Source of the DNA: Emcibacter sp.
GTDB lineage: Bacteria > Pseudomonadota > Alphaproteobacteria > Sphingomonadales > Emcibacteraceae
NCBI GenBank assembly: GCA_027019205.1
Contig: JALUWZ010000189.1
Coordinates: 1 to 6,026 of the forward strand
Direction: 5' to 3'
Length of the DNA: 6,026 bases
The stretch's first letter is position 1, and every line of letters begins with the position of its first letter. The notes beneath the pieces are model-generated. The model was not told the DNA's origin. It saw only the letters and a list, made by a program, of their open reading frames with translations, and searched no databases. Below, piece by piece: positions 1 to 6,026 of this stretch. Made by a program: the position numbers and the translations under genes.

Positions 1-306
1 GAACATTTTGGTCCCTCCAAAGGTTACTGTTCGTTTCCACTTTCATGCCGGTCCGGGGGTTTATGAACTGGGTTTTGCCTCAGAGTTTCCAGCTCGCCGT
101 CTCAACATGCAGCCATATAGCCGGGCAATTGGGGCGACAGTTTGACGGGAAAGAAGGCAAATTAAGGAAATTGCAGGAAATAAAAACGGCAAATCGAGCG
201 GTGGATCGAACAGTGTGCGTGCTGGCGCTTTGCTGGGCAGCAGCGGTGCGGTGGGCATGAATATACGCGGCCGGGTGGTTCAGCCTTTGACATTGAGCTG
301 GAATTC
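1..306. other. Region upstream of yjbH with no supported gene
   Basis: No convincing gene is seen here. The longest + frame (45-260) starts without a ribosome binding site and its product resembles nothing I recognise; the - strand frames look like chance openings. A second + frame, open from 146 to the TGA at 308-310, gives a Gly/Ser-rich stretch and its stop overlaps the GTG at 307 (sequence GTGA), but it has no clear ATG start near a ribosome binding site. A TTGACG at 142-147 has no good -10 partner at 16-18 nt. The region probably contains the promoter and leader of the yjbH-yjbF pair, which I cannot place. Confidence 0.5.
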
Positions 307-2485
307 GTGAACAAAGGCAGCCAATGTAACGGATTGTTATCGGTGGACCGGGATTTGAGAAAGTTTTTGCGCCCTCAAGACAGGGTATTATTCGGGGTCG
401 CGACGATGTTGGCGATTGCAAGCGGCCCCGCCCACGCCCAGCAGTTGCCGGCCACGGCGACGTTGGGCAGTTTTGGCACCCCGGGGTTGATTGACATGCC
501 AACGGCCCACCGTCACCCCCGATGCTCGGGTCTCGGTCACCGTTTCGCATGTCCGCGGAATTACCCGCACCAATATCGGATTTCAACTGACGCCACGGAT
601 TTTTGCCGGAATCCGCTATTCGGCGCATGGGGTCCCTGCGTTCAATTACGACCGAAGCCTTGATCTCAGCTATCTGATCACGCCCGAGCGTGGTTATCTG
701 CCGGCCCTTTCAGTCGGCCTGCGCGATGTTTTGGGAACCGGGTGGTACTCCAGCGAATATCTGGTGGCGACGAAATCGCTGGGCGCGCGCCTGAAAGTCA
801 CGGGCGGAATCGGCTGGGGGCGGTTGGGCTCATATCGTAGCTTCGGGAACCCTTTGTCGGGGGTTCTGGGCTCGGGCTTTGACACGCGTCCGACGGTAAC
901 ATTGGGTCTTGGGGGTATCCCAGCTTATAATCGCTGGTTTCGCGGACCGGCTGCATTTTTTGGTGGGATCGAATGGAAAACCCCGATTGACGGCCTGACT
1001 CTGAAGGCAGAATATTCGTCGGATGCCTACACAACCGAGGTTGGCGCGGGCATCCTGACACACCGTATCCCCTTCAACTTTTCCCTGAATTACAGGCTTT
1101 GGAACGGCGCCAGCGTTTCGGCCTATTATTTGCACGGTAGCCGCGTCGGCATTATCGGAAGTGTTGCGCTGAATCCGCGACTGCCCATCAATGGCGCTTC
1201 GATCGGTCCGGCCCCGCAGCCGGTATTTGCGCGCCCAAACGATGGGCCTTATGATACCAGCTGGACCTCACAAAAGCAGGCCGTGGGGATTTTGCGCCAG
1301 AACATGAATCTGCTGTTAAAGCAGGAACATCTCAGATTTGAGGCCTTGCGGGTCCAGGCACAGAGCGCCACGATCTGGTTTCGGAACACCGGTCTGGACG
1401 CGGTGCCCGAGGCCATCGGGCGTGTTGCCCGTGCGATGAGCCGTGCAATGCCGGCCTCGGTTGAAACCTTTCATATTGTCCCGGTTGTCAACGGGATCCC
1501 GGTGCTCTCGGTGGCCCTCAAGCGGCGCGATATCGAAACGCTGGAGCATGACCCGGATGCGGCCGCCAAGATATATGCCCGCGCGAAAATCTCTGACGCG
1601 GCAGCTGACATTCCCAGGCAAGACAGGATTTCCAGCCCCATATCTTTTCCCAAATGGTCGATTGGGCCATATGGAAAGCTCAGCCTGTTTGACCCGACAA
1701 ATCCGGTTCGCTTCGATCTGGGGGTGCGATTGAAGGGACGAATCGAAATTGCTCCCGGATTTGTGTTGAGCGGCTCGGTCCGCAAGAAAATCGTCGGGAA
1801 CAGAAACACGGTCACTCGGGTTTCCAACTCGATCATGCGGCATGTGCGTTCGGATTACGGACTCTATGACAAGCAGGGTGACCCGGCAATCGAATATCTG
1901 ACCGGCGAGTATTTCTTCCGTCCGGGGCACAATCTTTATGGCCGGATTTCGGTGGGCTATCTCGAGGAAATGTACGGCGGGCTGTCCTCGGAGATCCTGT
2001 GGAAGCCGGTGGACAGCAAATTTGCACTGGGGGTTGAGGTCAATGCCGTCAAACAACGCGCCTTCAACCAGTTGTTCGGGTTCCAGTCCTACGGCGTGGT
2101 CACGGCCCATGCGTCGGCCTATTGGGATATCGGCAACGGCTTTTTCGGGCAGATCGATGTTGGCCGATACCTTGCCGGCGATTACGGCGCGACGTTTACG
2201 CTGGACCGGGTGTTTGACAACGGCTGGAAGGTCGGGGCCTATTTCACCCTGACAAATGTGTCCGCTCATACGTTTGGCGAGGGCAGTTTTGACAAGGGCC
2301 TGCGGCTGACTATCCCGCTGAACTGGATTACGGGTCAGCCAACGACCCGCCGGCTGACGTCAGTCGTACAGCCCCTCACGCGCGATGGTGGTGCGCGGCT
2401 GGAAGTTCGCAATCGCCTCTATGGCCTTGTTGAGGATTACCAGGGCGACCGCCTGCATCGCCGCTGGGGCAGGTTCTGGAGATAG
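307..2485 (+). CDS. yjbH: YjbH-family outer-membrane exopolysaccharide protein, apparently frameshifted
   Basis: YjbH/GfcD proteins are predicted outer-membrane beta-barrels encoded with exopolysaccharide or group 4 capsule genes; their exact role is unsettled. The gene is split over two frames. The first (from 307) encodes a signal peptide with a hydrophobic core near residues 27-39, a likely A-H-A cleavage site at residue 44, and the family opening G-T-P-G-L-I-D-M-P-T-A. The second supplies the rest to the TAG at 2483-2485. Removing one C from the run at 506-508 joins them as MPTA-TVTPDARVSVTVSH, a continuous 725-residue protein, close to the usual ~700. Alternating aromatic beta-strands fill the body, and the C-terminus has G-E-G-S-F-D-K-G (about 657-664), D-G-G-A-R-L (about 693) and W-G-R-F-W-R at the end, as I recall from this family. 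The start is uncertain: GTG 307, GTG 343 and TTG 355 are all possible and none has a strong ribosome binding site. A TTG at 491 would give a product without a signal peptide. The gene is followed 3 nt later by yjbF. Confidence 0.85.
506..508 (+). other. Apparent one-base frameshift in yjbH
   Basis: Upstream of this C run the YjbH signal peptide and N-terminal motif are read in the frame of 307. Downstream the rest of the protein is read in the frame of 509. Deleting a single C restores one reading frame with a natural family sequence across the join. The simplest explanations are a one-base insertion mutation or a sequencing or assembly error. Confidence 0.8.
2478..2481 (+). promoter_or_regulatory. 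Ribosome binding site of yjbF
   Basis: GGAG lies 7 nt before the ATG at 2489, within the last codons of yjbH. This supports the ATG start and suggests translational coupling of the two genes. Confidence 0.7.
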
Positions 2486-2488
2486 GCA

Positions 2489-3172
2489 ATGCGAAAACTC
2501 ACCATCCTCCTCATCGTTCTCGGTCTTGGTCTTACGGCCTGCTCATCGGCCAAGACCGAGGGGAAATCCAGTTTCGGAGAAATCTCTGGCTTTCTCAAAG
2601 AAAAGCTGAAACTTGTGCTTCACAAGCGCGCACAGGGTCGTTCCGCCCCGTCGCTCAAGCGTTCGGCGCTGGCCGGGATCAAGACCCGGCTCATTCTGGC
2701 CCATCTGGAAAAAACCGGGACCTATTCTGCTCTTAGCCTTGTTGGCCGTAACAACGGGTTTTTGAGCATGATGTCTCCGGATCAGCGGATGCTGGTCCTG
2801 AAAGACGGCGTGCTGGCCGAGACCCGTGGTCTGTCCGGCGACTTGATGGAAAGCGATACGACTGCCTTGCGCGCAGCATTGAAAAACCCGCGTCACCCGT
2901 CGAGATTTGTCCATAAACTGCGTTGGCTGAATGGAGAGAATCATCCCGTCAGCGCCGATTATTCCTGCACCTTGCGCAATATTGGCACGCAAAAGATCAC
3001 CATTGTCGAGCGCGTTTATGCAACATGGCATCTGCGAGAAAGTTGTGCGGGCAAGGGCTCAACCTTTGAGAACGATTTCTGGACTGACCGGAAGAGCGGT
3101 GAAGTTTGGCAGTCCCGTCAATGGGTTGGACCGCGTATCAATTACGTCTCACTGCAGCTTTTAGTTCCCTGA
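2489..3172 (+). CDS. yjbF: YjbF/GfcB-family outer-membrane lipoprotein
   Basis: The 227-residue product is a predicted lipoprotein of the YjbF/GfcB family (group 4 capsule / Yjb exopolysaccharide lipoprotein). The signal peptide is MRKL followed by a Leu/Ile/Val core, with lipobox L-T-A-C and the lipidated Cys at residue 18; residues 19-20 are Ser, not Asp, so outer-membrane sorting is expected. The C-terminal half shows the family pattern: a conserved Cys in ADYSC, the segment F-E-N-D-F-W-T-D, then S-G-E-V-W-Q-S-R-Q-W-V-G-P. Length matches the usual 210-230 residues. It starts 3 nt after the yjbH stop, so it is almost certainly co-transcribed with yjbH. The molecular function of the family is not established; a role beside the YjbH barrel in polysaccharide secretion is inferred from the conserved pairing. 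No intrinsic terminator is evident after its stop. Confidence 0.9.
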   Translation: MRKLTILLIVLGLGLTACSSAKTEGKSSFGEISGFLKEKLKLVLHKRAQGRSAPSLKRSALAGIKTRLILAHLEKTGTYSALSLVGRNNGFLSMMSPDQRMLVLKDGVLAETRGLSGDLMESDTTALRAALKNPRHPSRFVHKLRWLNGENHPVSADYSCTLRNIGTQKITIVERVYATWHLRESCAGKGSTFENDFWTDRKSGEVWQSRQWVGPRINYVSLQLLVP

Positions 3173-3258
3173 TCGTTCGGGCTTGGGGGGCAACGTGGAA
3201 TAGGTGACACTTTTTTGGGCCAATGTTTGGAATTTTGTTGTTTCGTTGCGGGGCCCCA

Positions 3259-3286
3259 TTGACAGGAGTCTGAATTTCTTTACAAT
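3259..3286 (+). promoter_or_regulatory. Sigma-70-type promoter of the small secreted protein gene
   Basis: A perfect -35 TTGACA (3259-3264) and a near-perfect -10 TACAAT (3281-3286) are separated by 16 nt. Transcription would start near 3293, giving a leader of roughly 27 nt. An 8-bp palindrome GGGGCCCC (3250-3257) sits just upstream of the -35 box and could be a protein-binding site, but this is only positional. It is the best promoter in the window. Confidence 0.75.
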
Positions 3287-3306
3287 TTGAATGATCGACA
3301 CATTAA

Positions 3307-3313
3307 AGAGGAA
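3307..3313 (+). promoter_or_regulatory. Ribosome binding site fixing the start at 3320
   Basis: AGAGGAA ends 6 nt before the ATG at 3320. A TTG at 3287 in the same frame lies at or upstream of the expected transcription start and has no ribosome binding site, so the ATG is preferred. Confidence 0.75.
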
Positions 3314-3319
3314 TTTGTT

Positions 3320-3574
3320 ATGAATCGATTGACTACTGCAACTGCTGTGCTTGCATCTGCTGCCCTTTTGGCGACTGGTGCGTTTGCGGGGGAAAAGGCA
3401 AAAACGACAATCCGGCCGTTGACCGTGGCCAAGTCGACACAGGCACCGCCGCCTGCATTGGGCCTTGGCGGTCTTGGCGCCGGAGCTAGCGCCGGGCTGA
3501 TTGCGCTTGGCGTCGTTGCTGTGGCTGCGGCCGTAGCTGCATCATCGGCTGCGACCTCGACCTCAGGGACCTGA
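3320..3574 (+). CDS. Small secreted Gly/Ala/Ser/Thr-rich protein, YjbE/GfcA-like
   Basis: The 84-residue product has a clear signal peptide (MNRL, then an Ala/Leu core) with a likely A-F-A cleavage site after residue 23. The mature part of about 61 residues starts with a short Lys/Thr-rich segment, then a Pro triplet (43-45), a Gly-rich stretch (48-59), a hydrophobic Ala/Val segment (about 60-74) that could span or insert in a membrane, and a Ser/Thr-rich tail (75-84). E. coli YjbE and GfcA, the first genes of the yjbEFGH and gfcABCDE operons, are also tiny exported proteins with low-complexity Ser/Thr-rich tails. The resemblance is in architecture and neighbourhood; I cannot show homology. 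It has its own strong promoter and terminator, so it is probably made as an abundant single-gene transcript. It has no Cys and no recognisable catalytic motif, so a structural or accessory envelope role is more likely than an enzymatic one. Confidence 0.8.
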   Translation: MNRLTTATAVLASAALLATGAFAGEKAKTTIRPLTVAKSTQAPPPALGLGGLGAGASAGLIALGVVAVAAAVAASSAATSTSGT

Positions 3575-3583
3575 TATCGAGTT

Positions 3584-3597
3584 TTGGCTGTTGCCAA
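3584..3597 (+). repeat. Small inverted repeat before the terminator
   Basis: TTGGC, a TGTT loop and GCCAA form a 5-bp hairpin 10 nt after the stop of the small gene and just ahead of the main terminator hairpin. It has no T run of its own. It could stabilise the 3' end of the short mRNA, or be incidental. Confidence 0.4.
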
Positions 3598-3605
3598 CGA
3601 AAATG

Positions 3606-3633
3606 AAAGCGGGCCATTTGGCCCGTTTTTTTT
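3606..3633 (+). terminator. Rho-independent terminator after the small secreted protein gene
   Basis: CGGGCC (3610-3615), an ATTT loop and GGCCCG (3620-3625) form a GC-rich stem, extended by a G-U and three A-U pairs (3606-3609 with 3626-3629). A run of eight T (3626-3633) follows directly. This is a textbook intrinsic terminator. It should largely separate transcription of the small gene from the export gene downstream, or allow limited read-through. Confidence 0.92.
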
Positions 3634-3662
3634 GACAAATTTTCTTGTGAAAATCGCCTGAC

Positions 3663-3692
3663 TTGTGCATCTTGGCAGAGCAATCACATTAT
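3663..3692 (+). promoter_or_regulatory. Possible weak promoter for the export lipoprotein gene
   Basis: TTGTGC (3663-3668) and CATTAT (3687-3692) are 18 nt apart, within the AT-rich stretch between the terminator and the export gene. The resulting leader would be only about 15 nt, barely enough to hold the ribosome binding site. A promoter is expected here because of the terminator upstream, but this assignment is weak. Confidence 0.3.
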
Positions 3693-3700
3693 ATAGTTGC

Positions 3701-3708
3701 AAGGGGGG
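3701..3708 (+). promoter_or_regulatory. Ribosome binding site of the export lipoprotein gene
   Basis: AAGGGGGG precedes the ATG at 3715 by 6 nt. It decides the start: the in-frame TTG at 3697 lies upstream of this site and would add six residues in front of an otherwise well-formed lipoprotein signal peptide. Confidence 0.7.
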
Positions 3709-3714
3709 TGTTCG

Positions 3715-5088
3715 ATGCGGCGGTCGATTTTTCTGATTTTGGCCTTTTTGGCGGGCTGTGGCAGCGCCTACATCACCCCATCTGTCAAAGAGGTGCCTAA
3801 GGGCACACCGGATACGGTTGCGGTCAAAGTCGTTCCCCTTACGGCGCGGGTTGCCGCCAAGGCAAATCGCTCACATTACGCGCCCAAACGCCTGCCGCGG
3901 GTTTTTTACAGCGTGACGGAAACTCCTGCCGCATCTGCCAGAGCACTCGCCCCACCCAGCCCCGTGACAACGCCTGAGAAACGGCCCGGCAGCGCCACCG
4001 TGCGCATCCCCCCCAAGCTGAAGCCCGAGCCTTACCGGATCGGGATTGCGGATGTGCTGTTGTTGGCAACGCCAACCGCGACCTCAACGGTCGAGAAACT
4101 CTCCGGCGCTCCGGCACAGATATCCAGCCTTCCGACCGCACAGAGCAAACGCCAAGGCTATACCGTGCAGGACGACGGGGCGATCGCCATTCCCGATGTG
4201 GGGCGCGTCAATGTTGCCGGTCTGACGCTGGATGAAGCCGAGGCCGAGATATTCAAGGCTTTGGTCAAGAACCAGATCAATCCGACCTTCAGCCTCGAAA
4301 TCTCGGCGTTCAAGTCGCAACGGGTCACCGTCGGCGGAGCGGTGGCCCAGCCGAAGCTGGTTCCGATTTCATTACGGCCTCTGCATCTGGGCGAAGCGCT
4401 GCAACTGGCGGGTGGGATTGTTGCCAAGGATCAGGACTATACGACCATTCGCCTCTATCGTGATGGCAACCTTTATGAAATTCCGTTGAACGATTTTCTG
4501 GCCAAGGCCAAGCTGCAAAGGATATTGTTGAAAGATCAGGACAGTATCTATGTGGATACGACGTTTGATTTGAACCGCGCGCAAGCCTATTTTTCTGAGC
4601 AGATAACGCTGATGAATCTCAAGAGCTCGGCCCGCGCGCAGGCGTTGGGGCGGCTTCAGGCCGAGATCTCGATTGCAAGGGGGCGGGCAACTGAGCAGCG
4701 CGCTAATTTCAATGCCCGAGCCGCCTTGGACGCCTTGCCGCGTGACTATGTTTACCTGACCGGCGAGGTGACAAGACAGGGGCGTTTTGCCCTGCCGTTT
4801 GCCCACAAGGCGTCGCTGGCCGATGCCCTTTATTCACAGGCAGGCATTCCGACGAATACGGGAAATGTTCAGCAGATTTACGTGCTGCGGGGAAACCGGG
4901 CAGGCGATTCGGTCACTGCCTATCAGCTGGATGCGCAGAATATCGCCAACATGATGTTGGCAACCCGGCTTGAACTGCGTCCGAATGATATCATTTTTGT
5001 CGCCGAGCAGCCGGTAACCCGTTGGAACCGGTCGATAACCGAAATGGGCCCGAGCCTGTTCCAGAACGCATTGTCGCGGGTTAAATAA
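3715..5088 (+). CDS. Wza/KpsD-type polysaccharide export outer-membrane lipoprotein
   Basis: The 457-residue product belongs to the outer-membrane polysaccharide export (OPX) family, whose members form the channel through which capsule or exopolysaccharide crosses the periplasm and outer membrane. The signal peptide (MRRS plus a hydrophobic core) ends in lipobox L-A-G-C with the lipidated Cys at residue 15. A long Pro/Ala- and Lys/Arg-rich linker follows (about 16-105). The export domain begins at Y-R-I-G (107-110) and continues through D-D-G-A-I-A-I-P (153-160), V-G-R-V-N-V-A-G-L-T and the helix with E-A-E. A first SLBB-type domain starts near R-V-T-V-G-G-A-V (203). A helical, Gln/Ala/Arg-rich region (about 286-340) precedes a second SLBB-type domain starting near Y-V-Y-L-T-G-E-V (345). 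The end (R-W-N-R-S-I and onward) resembles the C-terminal amphipathic helix that crosses the outer membrane in Wza. It sits between the YjbH/YjbF genes and a sugar transferase, matching a secretion role; in E. coli the Wza paralogue GfcE is in the gfc operon. Confidence 0.93.
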   Translation: MRRSIFLILAFLAGCGSAYITPSVKEVPKGTPDTVAVKVVPLTARVAAKANRSHYAPKRLPRVFYSVTETPAASARALAPPSPVTTPEKRPGSATVRIPPKLKPEPYRIGIADVLLLATPTATSTVEKLSGAPAQISSLPTAQSKRQGYTVQDDGAIAIPDVGRVNVAGLTLDEAEAEIFKALVKNQINPTFSLEISAFKSQRVTVGGAVAQPKLVPISLRPLHLGEALQLAGGIVAKDQDYTTIRLYRDGNLYEIPLNDFLAKAKLQRILLKDQDSIYVDTTFDLNRAQAYFSEQITLMNLKSSARAQALGRLQAEISIARGRATEQRANFNARAALDALPRDYVYLTGEVTRQGRFALPFAHKASLADALYSQAGIPTNTGNVQQIYVLRGNRAGDSVTAYQLDAQNIANMMLATRLELRPNDIIFVAEQPVTRWNRSITEMGPSLFQNALSRVK

Positions 5089-5245
5089 GCCCGTCTGCGC
5101 GGGGATCGGGTGGCGCCCCATCGGGCTGGGGCGCCCGCAGCGTATGTAACAGTAGAGAGAGGTACGTATTTCTGGTTGAAATACCCGCATTTTTGGGGAA
5201 TGATGTTTTCATATTAAGTTTTTTGTATCTGCTTTGGACGCTGCC
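5089..5245. other. Intergenic region between export and sugar transferase genes
   Basis: This 157-nt gap starts GC-rich, with a hairpin at 5112-5135, and becomes AT-rich toward the transferase gene. TTGAAA (5176-5181) and AATGAT (5199-5204) are 17 nt apart and could be a weak promoter. No small gene with a ribosome binding site was found. Confidence 0.4.
5112..5135 (+). repeat. GC-rich hairpin downstream of the export gene
   Basis: GGCGCCCCA and TGGGGCGCC form a perfect 9-bp stem around a 6-base TCGGGC loop, 23 nt after the export gene's stop codon. No T run follows, so it is not a standard intrinsic terminator. It may be a pausing or mRNA-protecting structure, or part of a factor-dependent terminator. 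Confidence 0.6.
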
Positions 5246-5926
5246 ATGTTTGATCATCATTTTTCTGTGGATGCGGCCGTTGCCGCCAAGCCTGCCGTTG
5301 GTCTAAAGCGGCCCGCGGCGGGTGGTTCGCTTTTTTTCTGGGCGACCAAGCGGGCGTTTGACATCGCTCTGGACCTTGCTCTTATGGTGCTGTTTGTTCC
5401 TTTGGTTGCGGTGCTGTGGGTGATGAACCCGTTCCTGAACAAGGGGCCGCTGTTTTTCAGCCAAGTGCGCATGGGGCGCGATTGCCGTCCCTTTCGGGCC
5501 TATAAGTTTCGCTCGATGCACCATGTCTCCGAAATATCCAGAGGCGCTGACGATCCGTTGGAAATTGACCGGATTACCCCGCTTGGGCGAATCATCCGCA
5601 GGTGCCGGATTGACGAGTTGCCGCAAATCATCAACGTTCTCAGAGGTGACATGAGCCTGATTGGCCCGCGCCCCGATTATTTTGAACACGCCCGTGTTTT
5701 TCTGGAAACGGTTCCGGGGTATCGGGCCCGTCACGCCATTCGGCCCGGGATCAGCGGGCTGGCGCAAATCGAGGTCGGGTATGTTGCGGGGGCCGATGCA
5801 ACACGCAAAAAGGTGGCGGCCGACCTCTATTATATTCAGAACGCCGGTTGGCGGCTGGAGAGCGCTCTGATTCTGAAAACCATTGCGACGGTGCTGTTCT
5901 TTCGAGCTATGCCCAAAAGTTGGTGA
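5246..5926 (+). CDS. ExoY-like undecaprenyl-phosphate sugar-1-phosphate transferase, 3' end altered by an IS
   Basis: The 226-residue product is a bacterial sugar transferase (PF02397 type, like ExoY, PglC and the WcaJ C-terminal domain). These move a sugar-1-phosphate from a nucleotide sugar onto undecaprenyl phosphate, the first step of repeat-unit assembly on the inner membrane. The motifs appear in order: K-R-A-F-D (35-39), a hydrophobic membrane segment (about 40-60), G-P-L-F-F-S-Q-V-R-M-G-R (67-78), Y-K-F-R-S-M (86-91), R-I-D-E-L-P-Q (121-127) with the likely catalytic Asp123-Glu124, G-D-M-S-L-I-G-P-R-P (134-143) and R-P-G-I-S-G-L-A-Q (166-174). The size fits single-domain ExoY proteins. 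The ATG at 5246 with GGA 7 nt upstream is preferred over the TTG at 5234. The sugar specificity cannot be read from sequence. The last residues A-M-P-K-S-W replace the usual Arg-Gly-rich end and appear to be encoded by the adjacent IS; all catalytic motifs are intact, so activity may be kept. Confidence 0.92.
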   Translation: MFDHHFSVDAAVAAKPAVGLKRPAAGGSLFFWATKRAFDIALDLALMVLFVPLVAVLWVMNPFLNKGPLFFSQVRMGRDCRPFRAYKFRSMHHVSEISRGADDPLEIDRITPLGRIIRRCRIDELPQIINVLRGDMSLIGPRPDYFEHARVFLETVPGYRARHAIRPGISGLAQIEVGYVAGADATRKKVAADLYYIQNAGWRLESALILKTIATVLFFRAMPKSW

Positions 5927-6026
5927 CGCTGTAATCAGGCGGCATGTTTTTCCTGCTTGATCCCGTCCTTGAATTCAACCCCCTCGATAATTTCTGGCAG
6001 GCGAAACGCGCCATCGAGTTTGCGCC
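5904..6026 (-). mobile_element. Insertion sequence end, probably IS256 family (partial)
   Basis: The right edge holds one end of an insertion sequence, seen from the transposase 3' side. The transposase stop is only 8 nt from the end of the sugar transferase frame, so the terminal repeat must extend into that frame. The likely repeat begins near 5904 with GAGCTATGCCCAAAAGTTGG; its reverse complement (CCAACTTTTGGG core) looks like ends I associate with IS256-type elements. The boundary is an estimate because the other end lies outside the window. If the estimate is right, the target duplication would be the 8-9 bp just before 5904. Confidence 0.65.
5935..6026 (-). CDS. IS256-type (Mutator) transposase, C-terminal fragment
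   Basis: Only the last 29 codons are in the window; the gene continues past the right edge. The visible sequence R-K-L-D-G-A-F-R-L-P-E-I-I-E-G-V-E-F-K-D-G-I ends in a short Lys/His/Ala tail and TGA (complement of 5935-5937). The pattern R-K-L-(D/N)-G-x-x-x-L-P-x-(I/V)-I-x-G-V-x-F-x-D-G-I is, from memory, the typical C-terminus of one branch of IS256-family transposases. The DDE catalytic domain lies outside, so completeness and activity cannot be judged. It runs opposite to the polysaccharide genes. Confidence 0.7.
   Translation of the reverse strand, partial: RKLDGAFRLPEIIEGVEFKDGIKQEKHAA

Noticed and set aside
45..260. 71-residue + frame upstream of yjbH
   Set aside because: No ribosome binding site, no recognisable motif, and overlapping frames on both strands are equally open.
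491..493. TTG at 491 as the genuine start of yjbH
   Set aside because: It would remove the signal peptide that is clearly encoded just upstream in another frame, and it has no ribosome binding site.
80..628. 182-residue - strand frame across the yjbH start
   Set aside because: Composition is Cys/Pro/Arg-rich as in chance GC-rich frames, and it runs antisense to the YjbH signal peptide.
1316..2269. Long (317-residue) - strand open frame inside yjbH
   Set aside because: It lies wholly antisense to a well-supported gene; the sequence is Arg/Pro/His-rich shadow with no domain pattern.
3632..3637. TTGACA as a -35 box for the export gene
   Set aside because: It overlaps the T run of the terminator and no acceptable -10 box lies 15-19 nt downstream.
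1..6026. CRISPR array, tRNA or rRNA gene
   Set aside because: No regularly spaced direct repeats and no recognisable tRNA or rRNA sequence on either strand.

Overview
The window holds part of a cell-surface polysaccharide export locus from a Gram-negative bacterium, most likely an alphaproteobacterium of the Rhodobacterales/Roseobacter type. That placement is inferred from moderately high GC, the style of the YjbH and YjbF proteins and an ExoY-like sugar transferase; no taxonomic marker is present. All complete genes are on the + strand.

Layout: 1-306 holds no gene I can support. A YjbH-family outer-membrane beta-barrel gene runs from about 307 to 2485 and carries an apparent one-base frameshift at a C run (506-508). 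It is followed after 3 nt by a YjbF/GfcB-family lipoprotein gene (2489-3172), so the two form a tight pair. Next is a short gene for a secreted, Gly/Ala/Ser/Thr-rich 84-residue protein (3320-3574). It has its own near-consensus promoter (3259-3286) and a strong intrinsic terminator (3606-3633). A Wza/KpsD-type polysaccharide export lipoprotein follows (3715-5088), then a 157-nt gap with a GC-rich hairpin, then an ExoY-like undecaprenyl-phosphate sugar transferase (5246-5926). At the right edge, on the - strand, lies the 3' end of an insertion sequence whose transposase C-terminus looks like the IS256 (Mutator) family. Its terminal repeat appears to have replaced the last codons of the sugar transferase gene.

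How it may work together (inference from the E. coli yjbEFGH and gfcABCDE operons): the sugar transferase would load the first sugar onto the lipid carrier, the Wza-like protein would form the outer-membrane export channel, and YjbH, YjbF and the small YjbE/GfcA-like protein would be envelope accessories. No YjbG/GfcC gene, Wzc-type co-polymerase, flippase or polymerase lies in the window. The main oddities are the yjbH frameshift, the IS junction inside the transferase gene, and the independently transcribed small secreted protein.
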